Assembly: GCA_025360105.1 (NCBI GenBank) | Contig: JANYCT010000039.1 | Span: 62,001 to 126,000 of the forward strand | DNA from: Actinomycetes bacterium | Lineage (GTDB): Bacteria > Actinomycetota > Acidimicrobiia > Acidimicrobiales > Ilumatobacteraceae | Reading direction: 5' to 3' | Length of the DNA: 64,000 nucleotides | Shown: one piece after another, positions 52,527-60,187 of the stretch | How the letters are laid out: every line of letters starts with the position of its first letter | Numbering within the stretch: the stretch's first letter is position 1 | The notes under the pieces: model-generated | What the model saw: the letters and a program-made list of their open reading frames with translations, nothing else | Databases searched by the model: none | What the model was told of the DNA's origin: nothing | Program-made: the position numbers and the translations under genes

Positions 52527-52877
52527 ATGCCCTGGGGAACCGTCGAACTGGAACCCGAGGTCGTCAGCTGGCTCGACTCCCTCACCGACAACCAGTTCGG
52601 TCAAGCCGAACGCTACATAGACCTCCACGGCGACCAAGGCGTACACCTGAGCGAACCCTTCACCCGCCAACTCGACGGCAAACTCCGCGAACTGCGGTTC
52701 TACCTCGATCGCCAACCAACCCGAATCAGCTACTACATCGCCACCGGACGAATCATCGTCCTATTGACCGTATTCACCAAAACCCGACCCCGAGAACGAG
52801 CAGAAATCGACCGAGCCCGCCGAGCAATGCAGCGCTGCATCACCGACGGCCACCTCAGCGAGGAGCAACCAACATGA
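52527..52877 (+). CDS. RelE/HigB-type toxin (phage-derived Gp49-like)
   Basis: This 116-residue basic protein has the Gp49-like/HigB pattern: VVSWLDSLTDNQFGQAERYI, then LDGKLRELRFYLDRQPTRIS and IIVLLTVFTKTRPRERAEI. The L-R-ELR and FxKKT-like (FTKTRPR) blocks are the toxin-family hallmarks. Members are ribosome-dependent mRNA interferases. The antitoxin gene starts inside its stop codon (ATGA overlap). The toxin-first order is typical of HigBA. It sits directly beside the att-like site, so it probably stabilises the integrated element. Confidence 0.86.
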   Translation: MPWGTVELEPEVVSWLDSLTDNQFGQAERYIDLHGDQGVHLSEPFTRQLDGKLRELRFYLDRQPTRISYYIATGRIIVLLTVFTKTRPRERAEIDRARRAMQRCITDGHLSEEQPT

Positions 52878-53176
52878 CCACCAACTGGACCGACATCAAA
52901 GCCAGCCGGGCTGACAGCGACGAACGACGCCACGGCTACGAACACGCCGGACGCGCCATCCGTCTCGCCTTCGAAATCAAGGAACTACGAGAGAGGAAGG
53001 GCCTCAGCCAACGCCAACTCGCCGAACTAGTCGGCACCACCCAATCAGCCATCGCCCGACTCGAAGGCGGCCGCATCTCCCCCAGCCTCCCCACCCTCGA
53101 CCGAATCGCGAACGCCCTCGACGCCGAACTCACTGTCACCCTCACCGACACCCAACAACTCCTCGGCGCTCGCTGA
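52874..53176 (+). CDS. Xre/HigA-type antitoxin
   Basis: This 100-residue protein has an Xre helix-turn-helix at about 36-90: LRERKGLSQRQLAELVGTTQ, SAIARLEGGRISPSLPTLDR. The N-terminal 35 residues, likely the toxin-binding part, are charged. It should neutralise the upstream toxin and repress the operon promoter. It overlaps the toxin gene by 4 bp. Confidence 0.9.
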   Translation: MTTNWTDIKASRADSDERRHGYEHAGRAIRLAFEIKELRERKGLSQRQLAELVGTTQSAIARLEGGRISPSLPTLDRIANALDAELTVTLTDTQQLLGAR

Positions 53177-53287
53177 CAACGGACCCGCTCGGCGCTGTTG
53201 TCGCCGAGTGGCACCAGCGTGGGCTGACAGCTGAAGCCGACCCCGACTCCCTCCACGTTCAGCGTGAGTTGCCTTGCTGACAGGTCA

Positions 53288-53908
53288 TCAAGAGCCGCGT
53301 ACTCGATCTGCCTCGCCGGCGAGGAGATCGGCAATGTAGTCGGCGGCGTCGCGATCGGCACCCGGAACGCAATGGCCGTAGACGTTCAGGGTCGTCGACG
53401 CGCGGGCGTGGCCAAGTCGTTGCGCGACGGTCACCACGGCAACACCATGGGCGAGCATCTGAGTAGCCATGAAGTGTCGGAGGTCGCGCAACCTGAACTC
53501 GCCGACCCCTGCCCGACGCCGATGCGCGATGAACGTCTTGGTCACCCGGTTCGGCAACCACGGCGCCCCACCATCGGCGTCGGCGGTGAAGACCCCTGCC
53601 GCAACGATGACAAGGGAAATCCCGACGCCCATTGCGACCCACAGGACGGGGTGAGTTTCCTTCTGGGTTGTAGCGCTTCCCGCTGGGCCGGCAAATGGGG
53701 ACGGCGACGGTAGCGGCACACCGGGAGATTCGCTTTTGGCCTGGTCAAGGTCGAGAGGAGCCGTACGCGGCGCGGTGTCACCTAGCGCTTGTTCGGACTC
53801 CTCGGCAGTTGTAGACGTTCGGAGTGACGCTCCACAGTTCTCACATTTCCTGGCGGAAGGCGAGCTCAATAATCCACATTGTTGACAGGGGCCGTTATGT
53901 CGTTTCAT
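53288..53908 (-). pseudogene. Chimeric ORF: zinc-ribbon membrane protein fused to integrase C-terminus
   Basis: Residues 1-115 (53564-53908) are a zinc-ribbon protein: CQQCG and CENCG, an acidic linker, and one membrane segment (WVAMGVGISLVIVAAGVF). Residues from 116 (53288-53563) are a tyrosine recombinase tail: PWLPNRVTKTFIAHRRRAGV, RDLRHFMATQ, LGHARASTTLNVYGH with the nucleophile Tyr. The HxxR box has Arg in place of His. The junction lies near ADGGAPW. Neither half is complete, so I infer a rearrangement; expression as a fusion cannot be excluded. Confidence 0.7.
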
Positions 53909-53968
53909 CGTGGCTGTGCCCCTCTCGACTTGGTGATTCGAAATGCCGAGGACCGCTTAGCTCGGTTC

Positions 53969-55370
53969 TCAATGGGATGGTCCGCAAAATGCGCCGATGT
54001 CATGTCGCACGTTTGCAACACGTAGGGCTGCTTCATTGATTCGTTGTTCAGAGATTCTTCCGGTGTCGACGGCGCCGATGAGAGCAGCGATGACCGAGGC
54101 GGTCTTGTTGGTTTCGGTGAAGATTACGACGTCGATACCTGCCTGGATTGCCCGGATTGATGCCTCGGGGAGATCGAGGCCGACGGCACCCATGCCAAGG
54201 GCGTCCGTCATCACGAGCGCCCACCCGGACGTGTCGATCACGTTGGCGGCGAAGGCCTTGGCAACGGCCTCGTCGCTCGATCCGTCCACGCCTCCGGGCA
54301 GCAGCGACGCGACCAGCGTCGAGAGGCTGATGCTGCCGATCGACTTCATGCTGTCGAGCAGCGTCGTCTGGTCGAGAACCAGTGGGATTCCCGTGGCCGG
54401 CTCGATCACCTTCGTCGTCACGGGAGTGGCGAGCCGGGCGAAGGTCTTCGCAAGCTCCTGCTGGAGGTCGCCGGCCGCCGAACACTTGGGGGCCACCGCG
54501 CAGTCGGCGGCGAAACGACCGAACGCCGCCGCGAGGTCGTTGGCGCCCCCACCCGCGCCGACTGCGACGGGCGTTCTCGAGACCGGCGCCGTCACCGACG
54601 TCGGATCCTGGTCGATGATCTGCAGGGCGATGTCGGCCCCAGCGCTGCCGGCGTACAAGGCCCACGTCGAGATGCCGAGCGCCCGACGTACAACCTCGGT
54701 GTCGGCCGCCACGACCCGGTGATCGAAGATCGACGCAAACGGCACCACGCTCTGCTCCGCCTTCGCGAAACACGCCTTCACCGCTGCTGCGGCTGCCGTG
54801 CCAAGATTCATGGTGCTGATCTCGGCTGAGTAGGTAGTGAGCTCCGGGCAGGTGGTGCCGCCATCGCTGCGACCGGCACCGCGCTGATCGACCCAGATCA
54901 GGTCGTGGCCCTGAAAGACGTCTGCGGCCTTCGGGTCAGTCCACGGGTAGGACGGCGTCGTGCCGAGGATCGACAGGACAGGTGCGTTCCATTTCGATGC
55001 GTCCGCACGCCGAACGGTCACGGCCAACGCAATGGTTCGACCACCGCCCTTCGTCGGGTCAACAGGCACCGCAACTGTCAGGCAGGTGAGCGTCTTCGGT
55101 GCGCCGTCCGGACAGGTCGCAAGCGTCGCCACCGCGATGGGCGCAGTCGTAGGCGGTGCCGCGCTGGTAGGTGGATCCGTGACCGGCGCCGCAGTCGTGC
55201 CAGGCGCCGCAGTCGTGCCAGGCCGCCGCGGTCGTGCCAGGCGCCGTGGTCGCGGAACGCACGATGGTCGATGCGGGAGTCGACGCGGCCGTGCTGCTGT
55301 CCGAGCTGCAGCTCGTCGCCACCAGCGCAAGCGCAATGCCGAGACATGAGATGACAACTCTCCAACGCAT
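53969..55370 (-). pseudogene. Frameshifted, chimeric exported alpha/beta hydrolase with a GH3 tail
   Basis: A lipoprotein signal (lipobox LVATSC, Cys21) begins at 55370 in one frame. After an APGTTA repeat at 55221-55228 the protein continues in another frame, consistent with one extra base. The body resembles TAP-like hydrolases (VDQRGAGRSDGGTTCPE, LYAGSAGADIAL). Near residue 380 it stops matching, and the last 81 residues read VMTDALGMGAVGLDLPEASI and ISEQRINEAALRVANVR, the end of a GH3 (NagZ-like) glycosidase. The hydrolase's usual C-terminal catalytic His block is missing. It is probably non-functional as written, or a sequencing error accounts for the frameshift. Confidence 0.65.
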
Positions 55371-55645
55371 GGATACTCGATTCGGTCGTAGGTGCCGCCA
55401 CCATGCGACCGACCGACTTCAATCCGGCATCAATCCGGGTTCGACCCCCGCTCACGCGCCCTCTGGGGCCGCGTCCTCGATCGAGATGTCACGGTCGGTT
55501 CGTTACGTTCCGTTCCATTCATCCTGATGGAGGGCGAATCGCGTCCGGCGCGCGATTGGCCTCGCTCAGTGTGTGTCGGCATGTAGGACTCGGTCATTCA
55601 GCGCGGTTCGGGCGCGGGCACCCACCGAGGTGCGTACCTCATCGC

Positions 55646-56320
55646 CTACGAGAGAGGTGCGGCCGGCGTGGGTGTCGGCGGTTGCGAGGCGAAGACCGTG
55701 CCGATGAAGAACAGTGGAAGCGCTATAAACGCCACGAGCGACGCGACCGGCGCGACGAAGGCCAGCGCGGCGGCGATCGGGTAGACGATCACGCTGACGA
55801 GAGCCTGCTTCGATGCGACACGCGTGAACGCAACATCCTCACCGGCGCGCAGAAGGTGCGGGCTGCGCTGAACGCAGCGATAGACCAGGAGCCACGCCAA
55901 GGGGACGAGAAGGCCGACGATGGCAAAGAGCACGGTTGCCGCGACCTGGTCGCGGTGGTTGCCGTCGCGGATCGCCTCGGCGATAACTGAGGCCGGCCAG
56001 GGGAACAAGGAGCTGACCATTAGCAGCAGCAGGTTTGCGCAGATGAGGCGGGCATCGACTCGGTGGATGCGGGTGAACAGGTCGTGGTGGCTGATCCAGA
56101 TCGCGGAGATGTTCAGGAATGCGGCGAGGTACGCGACGTATGCGGGCCACTGGTTCAGGAGTTCGTGGAGGAACTGTCCCCGTCCGCCGCTCGGACTGTG
56201 CAGGTCGAGCACGAGCAGGGTGATGGCGATCGCGAACACGCCGTCGCTGAACGCTTCGACACGGGTGCTCTCCGGGAGCCGGCGAGAGGTTGTGGGCGCG
56301 TCGTCATCGAGATCCGTCAT
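55646..56320 (-). CDS. TMEM175-family (DUF1211) potassium channel-like protein
   Basis: This 224-residue protein has about six hydrophobic segments and the family signature RVEAFSDGVFAIAITLLVLDL in the first. The FSDGVFAIAIT pore helix is diagnostic of bacterial TMEM175 homologues, which form K+ channels. I used the ATG at 56320, preceded by CACACTGTTGCG; the upstream frame is not conserved. Its separate start-proximal element suggests a transcript independent of the operon upstream (74 bp away). Confidence 0.85.
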   Translation of the reverse strand: MTDLDDDAPTTSRRLPESTRVEAFSDGVFAIAITLLVLDLHSPSGGRGQFLHELLNQWPAYVAYLAAFLNISAIWISHHDLFTRIHRVDARLICANLLLLMVSSLFPWPASVIAEAIRDGNHRDQVAATVLFAIVGLLVPLAWLLVYRCVQRSPHLLRAGEDVAFTRVASKQALVSVIVYPIAAALAFVAPVASLVAFIALPLFFIGTVFASQPPTPTPAAPLS

Positions 56321-56332
56321 CGCAACAGTGTG
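56321..56332 (-). promoter_or_regulatory. Start-proximal motif CACACTGTTGCG before the TMEM175-like gene
   Basis: It directly abuts the ATG on the minus strand and is identical to the element before menA, with 17 identical bases including the first codons. Confidence 0.35.
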
Positions 56333-56393
56333 GCGACCGCTCGGGGACAGGTGGTGGATCGCTGCCGGGGTTTGAGCTCGCTCGATCGGGGAT

Positions 56394-57059
56394 TCAGTCG
56401 GCGGATCGCACATCGCCCGCGGTGAGGTGCGCCCACATCCGTTCGGCAATCCCTCCTGACCATGTCGCCCGTGATCGGGCTTCTTCATCGGTGAGGACGA
56501 GGCCTTCGTCGGTTCCGGTTCGGAGGATGTCGAGTTCGACTCGCGCGGAGTCCTCGAGGTACCAGGCGAGCACTACTGCGCGCTCGATGGAGTCGGCAAC
56601 CACGATGGCACCGTTGCCGCGCATCACGATGGCGTTTCGGTCGCCGAGTTGCGCAGCCAACTCCTGTGCTGTCTCGCGAGTGCGGACCAGTTGCGGGTCT
56701 GACCAGTAGGCAATCGACAGGTAGGCGCCGAACCCGTGGCGAGGGACGGGGACTCGTGCCATGGTCGACAGCGAGATCAGCTTGGGCGGCTGAACCCGGC
56801 AGATGGCGGTCACGTCGGGTCTGGCCTTGTAGATCTCCTGGTGCGCGAGCACCTCGCCGGCGACGCCGTCCGGAAGTGGCCCTTCGGTCGGGACGACGAT
56901 CCCGAGCTCGTCGATCGCGATCAAACCGAGTGGAACGCTCGGGGTCACGAGGAAGTGGCCTTCGTTGAGCCGGGTCGATGCGTGCCCGTAGGCGTGGAGA
57001 AGTCCGGCCCTCGACAGGGCGCGGGCGGCCTGACCGAGGAGCATCGCCTGCTCGGTCAT
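56394..57059 (-). CDS. Class II aldolase/adducin-family protein lacking zinc ligands
   Basis: This 221-residue protein has the class II aldolase fold blocks: LLHAYGHASTRL (20-31), EVLAHQEIYKARPDVTAI (69-86) and RNAIVMRGNGAIVVADSIER (141-160). The usual HxH of VVHTHPP is replaced by R88 and Q90 (CRVQPP), and the third His of RGHG by Asn149. The conserved Glu69 remains. A zinc-dependent aldol or decarboxylation reaction is therefore doubtful. It overlaps padR by ATGA (57056-57059), tying it to the operon. Confidence 0.78.
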   Translation of the reverse strand: MTEQAMLLGQAARALSRAGLLHAYGHASTRLNEGHFLVTPSVPLGLIAIDELGIVVPTEGPLPDGVAGEVLAHQEIYKARPDVTAICRVQPPKLISLSTMARVPVPRHGFGAYLSIAYWSDPQLVRTRETAQELAAQLGDRNAIVMRGNGAIVVADSIERAVVLAWYLEDSARVELDILRTGTDEGLVLTDEEARSRATWSGGIAERMWAHLTAGDVRSAD

Positions 57060-57646
57060 GTGCCGCAGTTGGTCATCGTCTCGAGGATCTGAAGCGCTCG
57101 TTCGGCGCATTCGGATCTGGCACGTGCGACATCGATCAGTCCTTGGAATGCGTTCGCCTTGAGTTCCGCAACGGCCTCGTGGATCGCCTCTGGTCGGTGC
57201 TTGAGCCGCTCCTTCAGCAGCGGCGCCTCGAGCTCACGGAGCTGGGCGATGTGTTCTTCCCATCCGTCGATGAGGTCGTTCTGTTGGCCGATGAAGGCGC
57301 GAAGCATCACGGCGGCTTCGGTCGGGTCAGCCAAGTCCAGAAAACCGACCTTGACGAGCAGCGGATCGCGCAGGTACGAAGGGGTCGGCTCGGTGACCGC
57401 CCACTTGAGGAGCTTGGTGAGCCCGAGGTCCGTCAGGCTGTACGTGCGGCGTTCGAGCTTCTCGCCGCGAAGGTCGGTGGTTCCGACGAGCAGCCCTTCC
57501 TCTTCGAGGCGACGCAGCTCGGGGTAGATGTTCGAGTGCGGAGCGGACCACACCCATGCGGCTGATTGTCCGAAGAACTGCGCGAGTTCGTAGCCGGTCA
57601 TCGGTCGGGCTTCGAGAACGCCGAGAAGTGCGTATCGCAGACTCAC
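57056..57646 (-). CDS. PadR family transcriptional regulator
   Basis: This 196-residue protein opens MSLRYALLGVLEARPMTGYE, with the winged helix and SNIYPELRRLEEEGLL as recognition region. The C-terminal Vir-like helical domain follows. PadR proteins usually repress genes for phenolic or aromatic compounds and respond to their ligands. It lies 37 bp after the FAH genes on the same strand and is coupled to the class II aldolase-like gene. It is the most likely local regulator of the catabolic operon. Confidence 0.88.
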   Translation of the reverse strand: MSLRYALLGVLEARPMTGYELAQFFGQSAAWVWSAPHSNIYPELRRLEEEGLLVGTTDLRGEKLERRTYSLTDLGLTKLLKWAVTEPTPSYLRDPLLVKVGFLDLADPTEAAVMLRAFIGQQNDLIDGWEEHIAQLRELEAPLLKERLKHRPEAIHEAVAELKANAFQGLIDVARARSECAERALQILETMTNCGT

Positions 57647-57683
57647 TGGTTTACTCCTCAGGGATGGTCACTGCCAGGCTAGG

Positions 57684-58553
57684 CTATTCGGGTGAAGTCG
57701 GATACTTGTCGGACCGGCTGGCAGAGACGAACCGGTTGCGGAGCGTGCCGAGCTGCGGGGAAGTGATCTCGACGACATCTCCGTCGTGGAGTTCGAGTGG
57801 GGGGTGTCGTGCCACACCGACGCCGGCAGGGCTGCCGGTCAGGATGACATCCCCGGCGTGCAGCGGAAGTGACCGTGCGAAGCCGGCGACGATCGAACGT
57901 ATCGAGTGAATGATTGACGTCGTGGTGGCGGTTTGGCGAAGCTCGCCGTTGACCGCCACCGTGTAGGAGAGGTCGTCGAGGTCGAGGTCGTCGGGTGTGA
58001 CGAGGAACGGGCCGAGCGGGCAGAACCCGGGGTGGCTCTTGCCGAGGAGGAGCTGGGTCGTCGGTACCTCACGTGCCGACACGTCGTTGGCGAGGCACAG
58101 GCCGGCGAGGTGACCGTCCACCTGTGCTTCGGTGATCTGAAACGTCGGCCGGCCGATCACGACGGCGATCTCGCCCTCGTAGTCGACGAAGGCCCCGGCG
58201 GGGAGCTCGATGTCGGCACCGTGGGAGGTCCAGCTGATCGGGAGTTTCGCGAAGTTGGCGGTGGGCACTGCCGGGGCAGTGGCCGACATCTCGGCCACGT
58301 GGTCGCGATAGTTGGTCCCGACACCGATCACCTGCCGCGGCGCGATCGGGCTCAACAGCTGAAGGCTGGCCAGCGCGGCTACGCCCCGGTCGAGCCCGGC
58401 GTCGGTTGAGCCAAGCCGTTGGTCGTCTCGCATCGAGCTGACGAAGGACTCGAGCGTCGCATCTGCAAGTTGTGGGAGCCACGTCACTTCGTCGTCGTCG
58501 ACCGCGCCAAAGGCAGGGCGGCCATCGGTGGTGAGGAAGCGGACGACTCTCAC
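57684..58553 (-). CDS. Fumarylacetoacetate hydrolase family protein
   Basis: This 289-residue FAH-fold protein has all the core blocks. VIGVGTNYRDHVAEM is near 75, VDYEGEIAVVIG (123-134) carries metal ligands Glu126 and Glu128, and LANDVSAREV near 154 has Asp157. GDVILTGSPAGVG closes it. Such enzymes cleave C-C bonds of acylpyruvates or hydrate/isomerise related acids. Its start overlaps the stop of a second, degenerate FAH gene by 4 bp, so the two may form a complex. Confidence 0.88.
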   Translation of the reverse strand: MRVVRFLTTDGRPAFGAVDDDEVTWLPQLADATLESFVSSMRDDQRLGSTDAGLDRGVAALASLQLLSPIAPRQVIGVGTNYRDHVAEMSATAPAVPTANFAKLPISWTSHGADIELPAGAFVDYEGEIAVVIGRPTFQITEAQVDGHLAGLCLANDVSAREVPTTQLLLGKSHPGFCPLGPFLVTPDDLDLDDLSYTVAVNGELRQTATTTSIIHSIRSIVAGFARSLPLHAGDVILTGSPAGVGVARHPPLELHDGDVVEITSPQLGTLRNRFVSASRSDKYPTSPE

Positions 58554-59254
58554 TTCGGGAGCTCCTCTTCGACGTAGATGGTGAGCTGACCGAGACCATC
58601 GATCGAGGCGACGATCTCATCTCCGGCCTCGAGCCACTGTTCGCCGCCGTCGAACGCGATCCCGTGGGGAGTTCCGGTGAGCAGCAGGTCGCCTGGTGAG
58701 ACTCGGATGCTGCGCGCGATCTGTGTGATCAAGGTGGCTGCGGACGCACGTTGCGCTTCGAGGTTGCTGCGTTGTCGGATGCGGCCGTTCACGGTGAGTT
58801 GGAGCGTGCAGTCGGCCCCCGTGGGCATGTCGCTCCAGAGAAGTCTATGTTCGGAGATCGGGGTGTGGGTCGGGTACGAACGCGCGAGGAACGCTTGCTC
58901 TGGGGGCACGTCGCGGCGCACGACGTCGAGGGCGATTCGTGCCCATCCGATGGCCCGCTCAGCTTCGTCGACGCTGACTTCGCCTGGACCGATCGGCAAT
59001 GCCATCTCCACGGCCAGTGACACACCGACGTCCAATCGTTGACAGGCCGAGGGCTTGAGCAGCCGATGCTCCATCGTCAGCGAATCAGTAGCCCGTGGGA
59101 GGAACCAGACGTCGTCGCAGGGACCGGGTCGGATGATGGATGACAGGAACGCGGGAGGGTTGAGGGCAAGTCCGGTCTTGCGCACCGTCTGTTGGTCGCG
59201 GTAGTTGTCCTCGACGCAGATGACGAGACGGTCGGTCGGATCGGCCACGAGCAC
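58550..59254 (-). CDS. Divergent FAH-family protein without acidic metal ligands
   Basis: This 234-residue protein ends with FAH blocks SIRVSPGDLLLTGTPHGIAF and EAGDEIVASIDGLGQL. The region matching DYEGE reads LDVGVSLAVEMA (74-85), with Gly and Ser where metal-binding Glu residues should be. NDVSARD is replaced by ALDVVRRDV. It resembles non-catalytic partners seen in two-domain FAH enzymes. GTG start at 59254 lies 6 bp after the LLM gene. It overlaps the active-looking FAH gene by 4 bp. Partner role is inference. Confidence 0.7.
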   Translation of the reverse strand: MLVADPTDRLVICVEDNYRDQQTVRKTGLALNPPAFLSSIIRPGPCDDVWFLPRATDSLTMEHRLLKPSACQRLDVGVSLAVEMALPIGPGEVSVDEAERAIGWARIALDVVRRDVPPEQAFLARSYPTHTPISEHRLLWSDMPTGADCTLQLTVNGRIRQRSNLEAQRASAATLITQIARSIRVSPGDLLLTGTPHGIAFDGGEQWLEAGDEIVASIDGLGQLTIYVEEELPK

Positions 59255-59260
59255 GGTGAA

Positions 59261-60187
59261 TCAGTGTCGAGTGTCGTGGTGAACGATCTCGACGACCGCT
59301 TTGAGAGCGGCGACTTGGCCGAGGTCCATCGTGACGGGGACGAGGTTGACGCCCGTGTAACCGGCACCGGCGAGTTCGAGCACTCGTCGAGCGATGTTCT
59401 CCGCGTTGCCGGCTACCACCACTTCTGCCGGGTCGTAGGCGAGGTGGCCGCGGTGGCGCGCCTGCAGAGTCGCCGTGGCCTGCTCCATTGCGGCGGTTGC
59501 ATCGGCGCCGAGTTGAACGAAGAGGTTCGTCACTCTCAGGAACGGCTGGTCGGACGTCCCGGACTCGTCGTGGAGTTCGGTGAGTCGGCGCGATGCCGCG
59601 ATGGCGTGGGCCGGGCCGCTGGTGGCGCCACCGAGGTAGCCGTCGCCGATCGCGACCGCACGGCGTAGCGCCCGGTCGGCTTGCCCTCCGATGAGCAGTG
59701 GCGGCCCAGCAATGGAGCGGGGCACAAGCCCGACTGCTGCGGCGCTCTGCCAACTGCCGGTAGCACCGGTGAACTTGAACGGTTCGCCGGACGCGCATCG
59801 ACGCACTACGGCAACCACGTCCTCGAGCAAAAGCCCGCGGTTGGCAAAGTCGAGACCGACGAGGTCGTAGTCCTCGCGTCTGCGCCCGACGGCGAAGCCT
59901 GCGATGAGCCGACCGTTGGTGAGGCGGTCGACGGTTGCGAGTTGACGTGCCAGCAGGACCGGTTCGCGCAGGGGCGCGATGAGAGCAGCGGTACCGATGG
60001 TGAGCTGCGGACGTTGGACTGCCGCGGCCGCGAGCCAGACCAGCGGTTCGGGTTGGTCGGCGAGCGGGTTCTCCAGCGACCACAGCGAGTCGAAGCCGGC
60101 TTCGTCGACGGCGCCCAGCAAAGCGTCGAGCGGTCGATCGCCGAGGAGTCCGGCGCTGTTGAGGCTGACGGCGACGCCGAGCTTCAT
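59261..60187 (-). CDS. LLM-class flavin-dependent oxidoreductase
   Basis: This 308-residue TIM-barrel protein has the bacterial luciferase-like pattern: AVDEAGFDSLWSLENPLAD, LTIGTAALIAPLREPVLLA, TNGRLIAGFAVGRRREDY, and GPPLLIGGQADRALRRAV. It should use FMN or F420 to oxygenate or oxidise a small organic acid. The start overlaps the bicupin stop by 4 bp (60184-60187), and the FAH-like genes follow, so its product likely feeds them. Confidence 0.83.
   Translation of the reverse strand: MKLGVAVSLNSAGLLGDRPLDALLGAVDEAGFDSLWSLENPLADQPEPLVWLAAAAVQRPQLTIGTAALIAPLREPVLLARQLATVDRLTNGRLIAGFAVGRRREDYDLVGLDFANRGLLLEDVVAVVRRCASGEPFKFTGATGSWQSAAAVGLVPRSIAGPPLLIGGQADRALRRAVAIGDGYLGGATSGPAHAIAASRRLTELHDESGTSDQPFLRVTNLFVQLGADATAAMEQATATLQARHRGHLAYDPAEVVVAGNAENIARRVLELAGAGYTGVNLVPVTMDLGQVAALKAVVEIVHHDTRH

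Noticed and set aside
55392-55586. 64-residue plus-strand frame upstream of the broken hydrolase
   Set aside because: No family similarity, no ribosome site, and it lies in the upstream region of two minus-strand genes.
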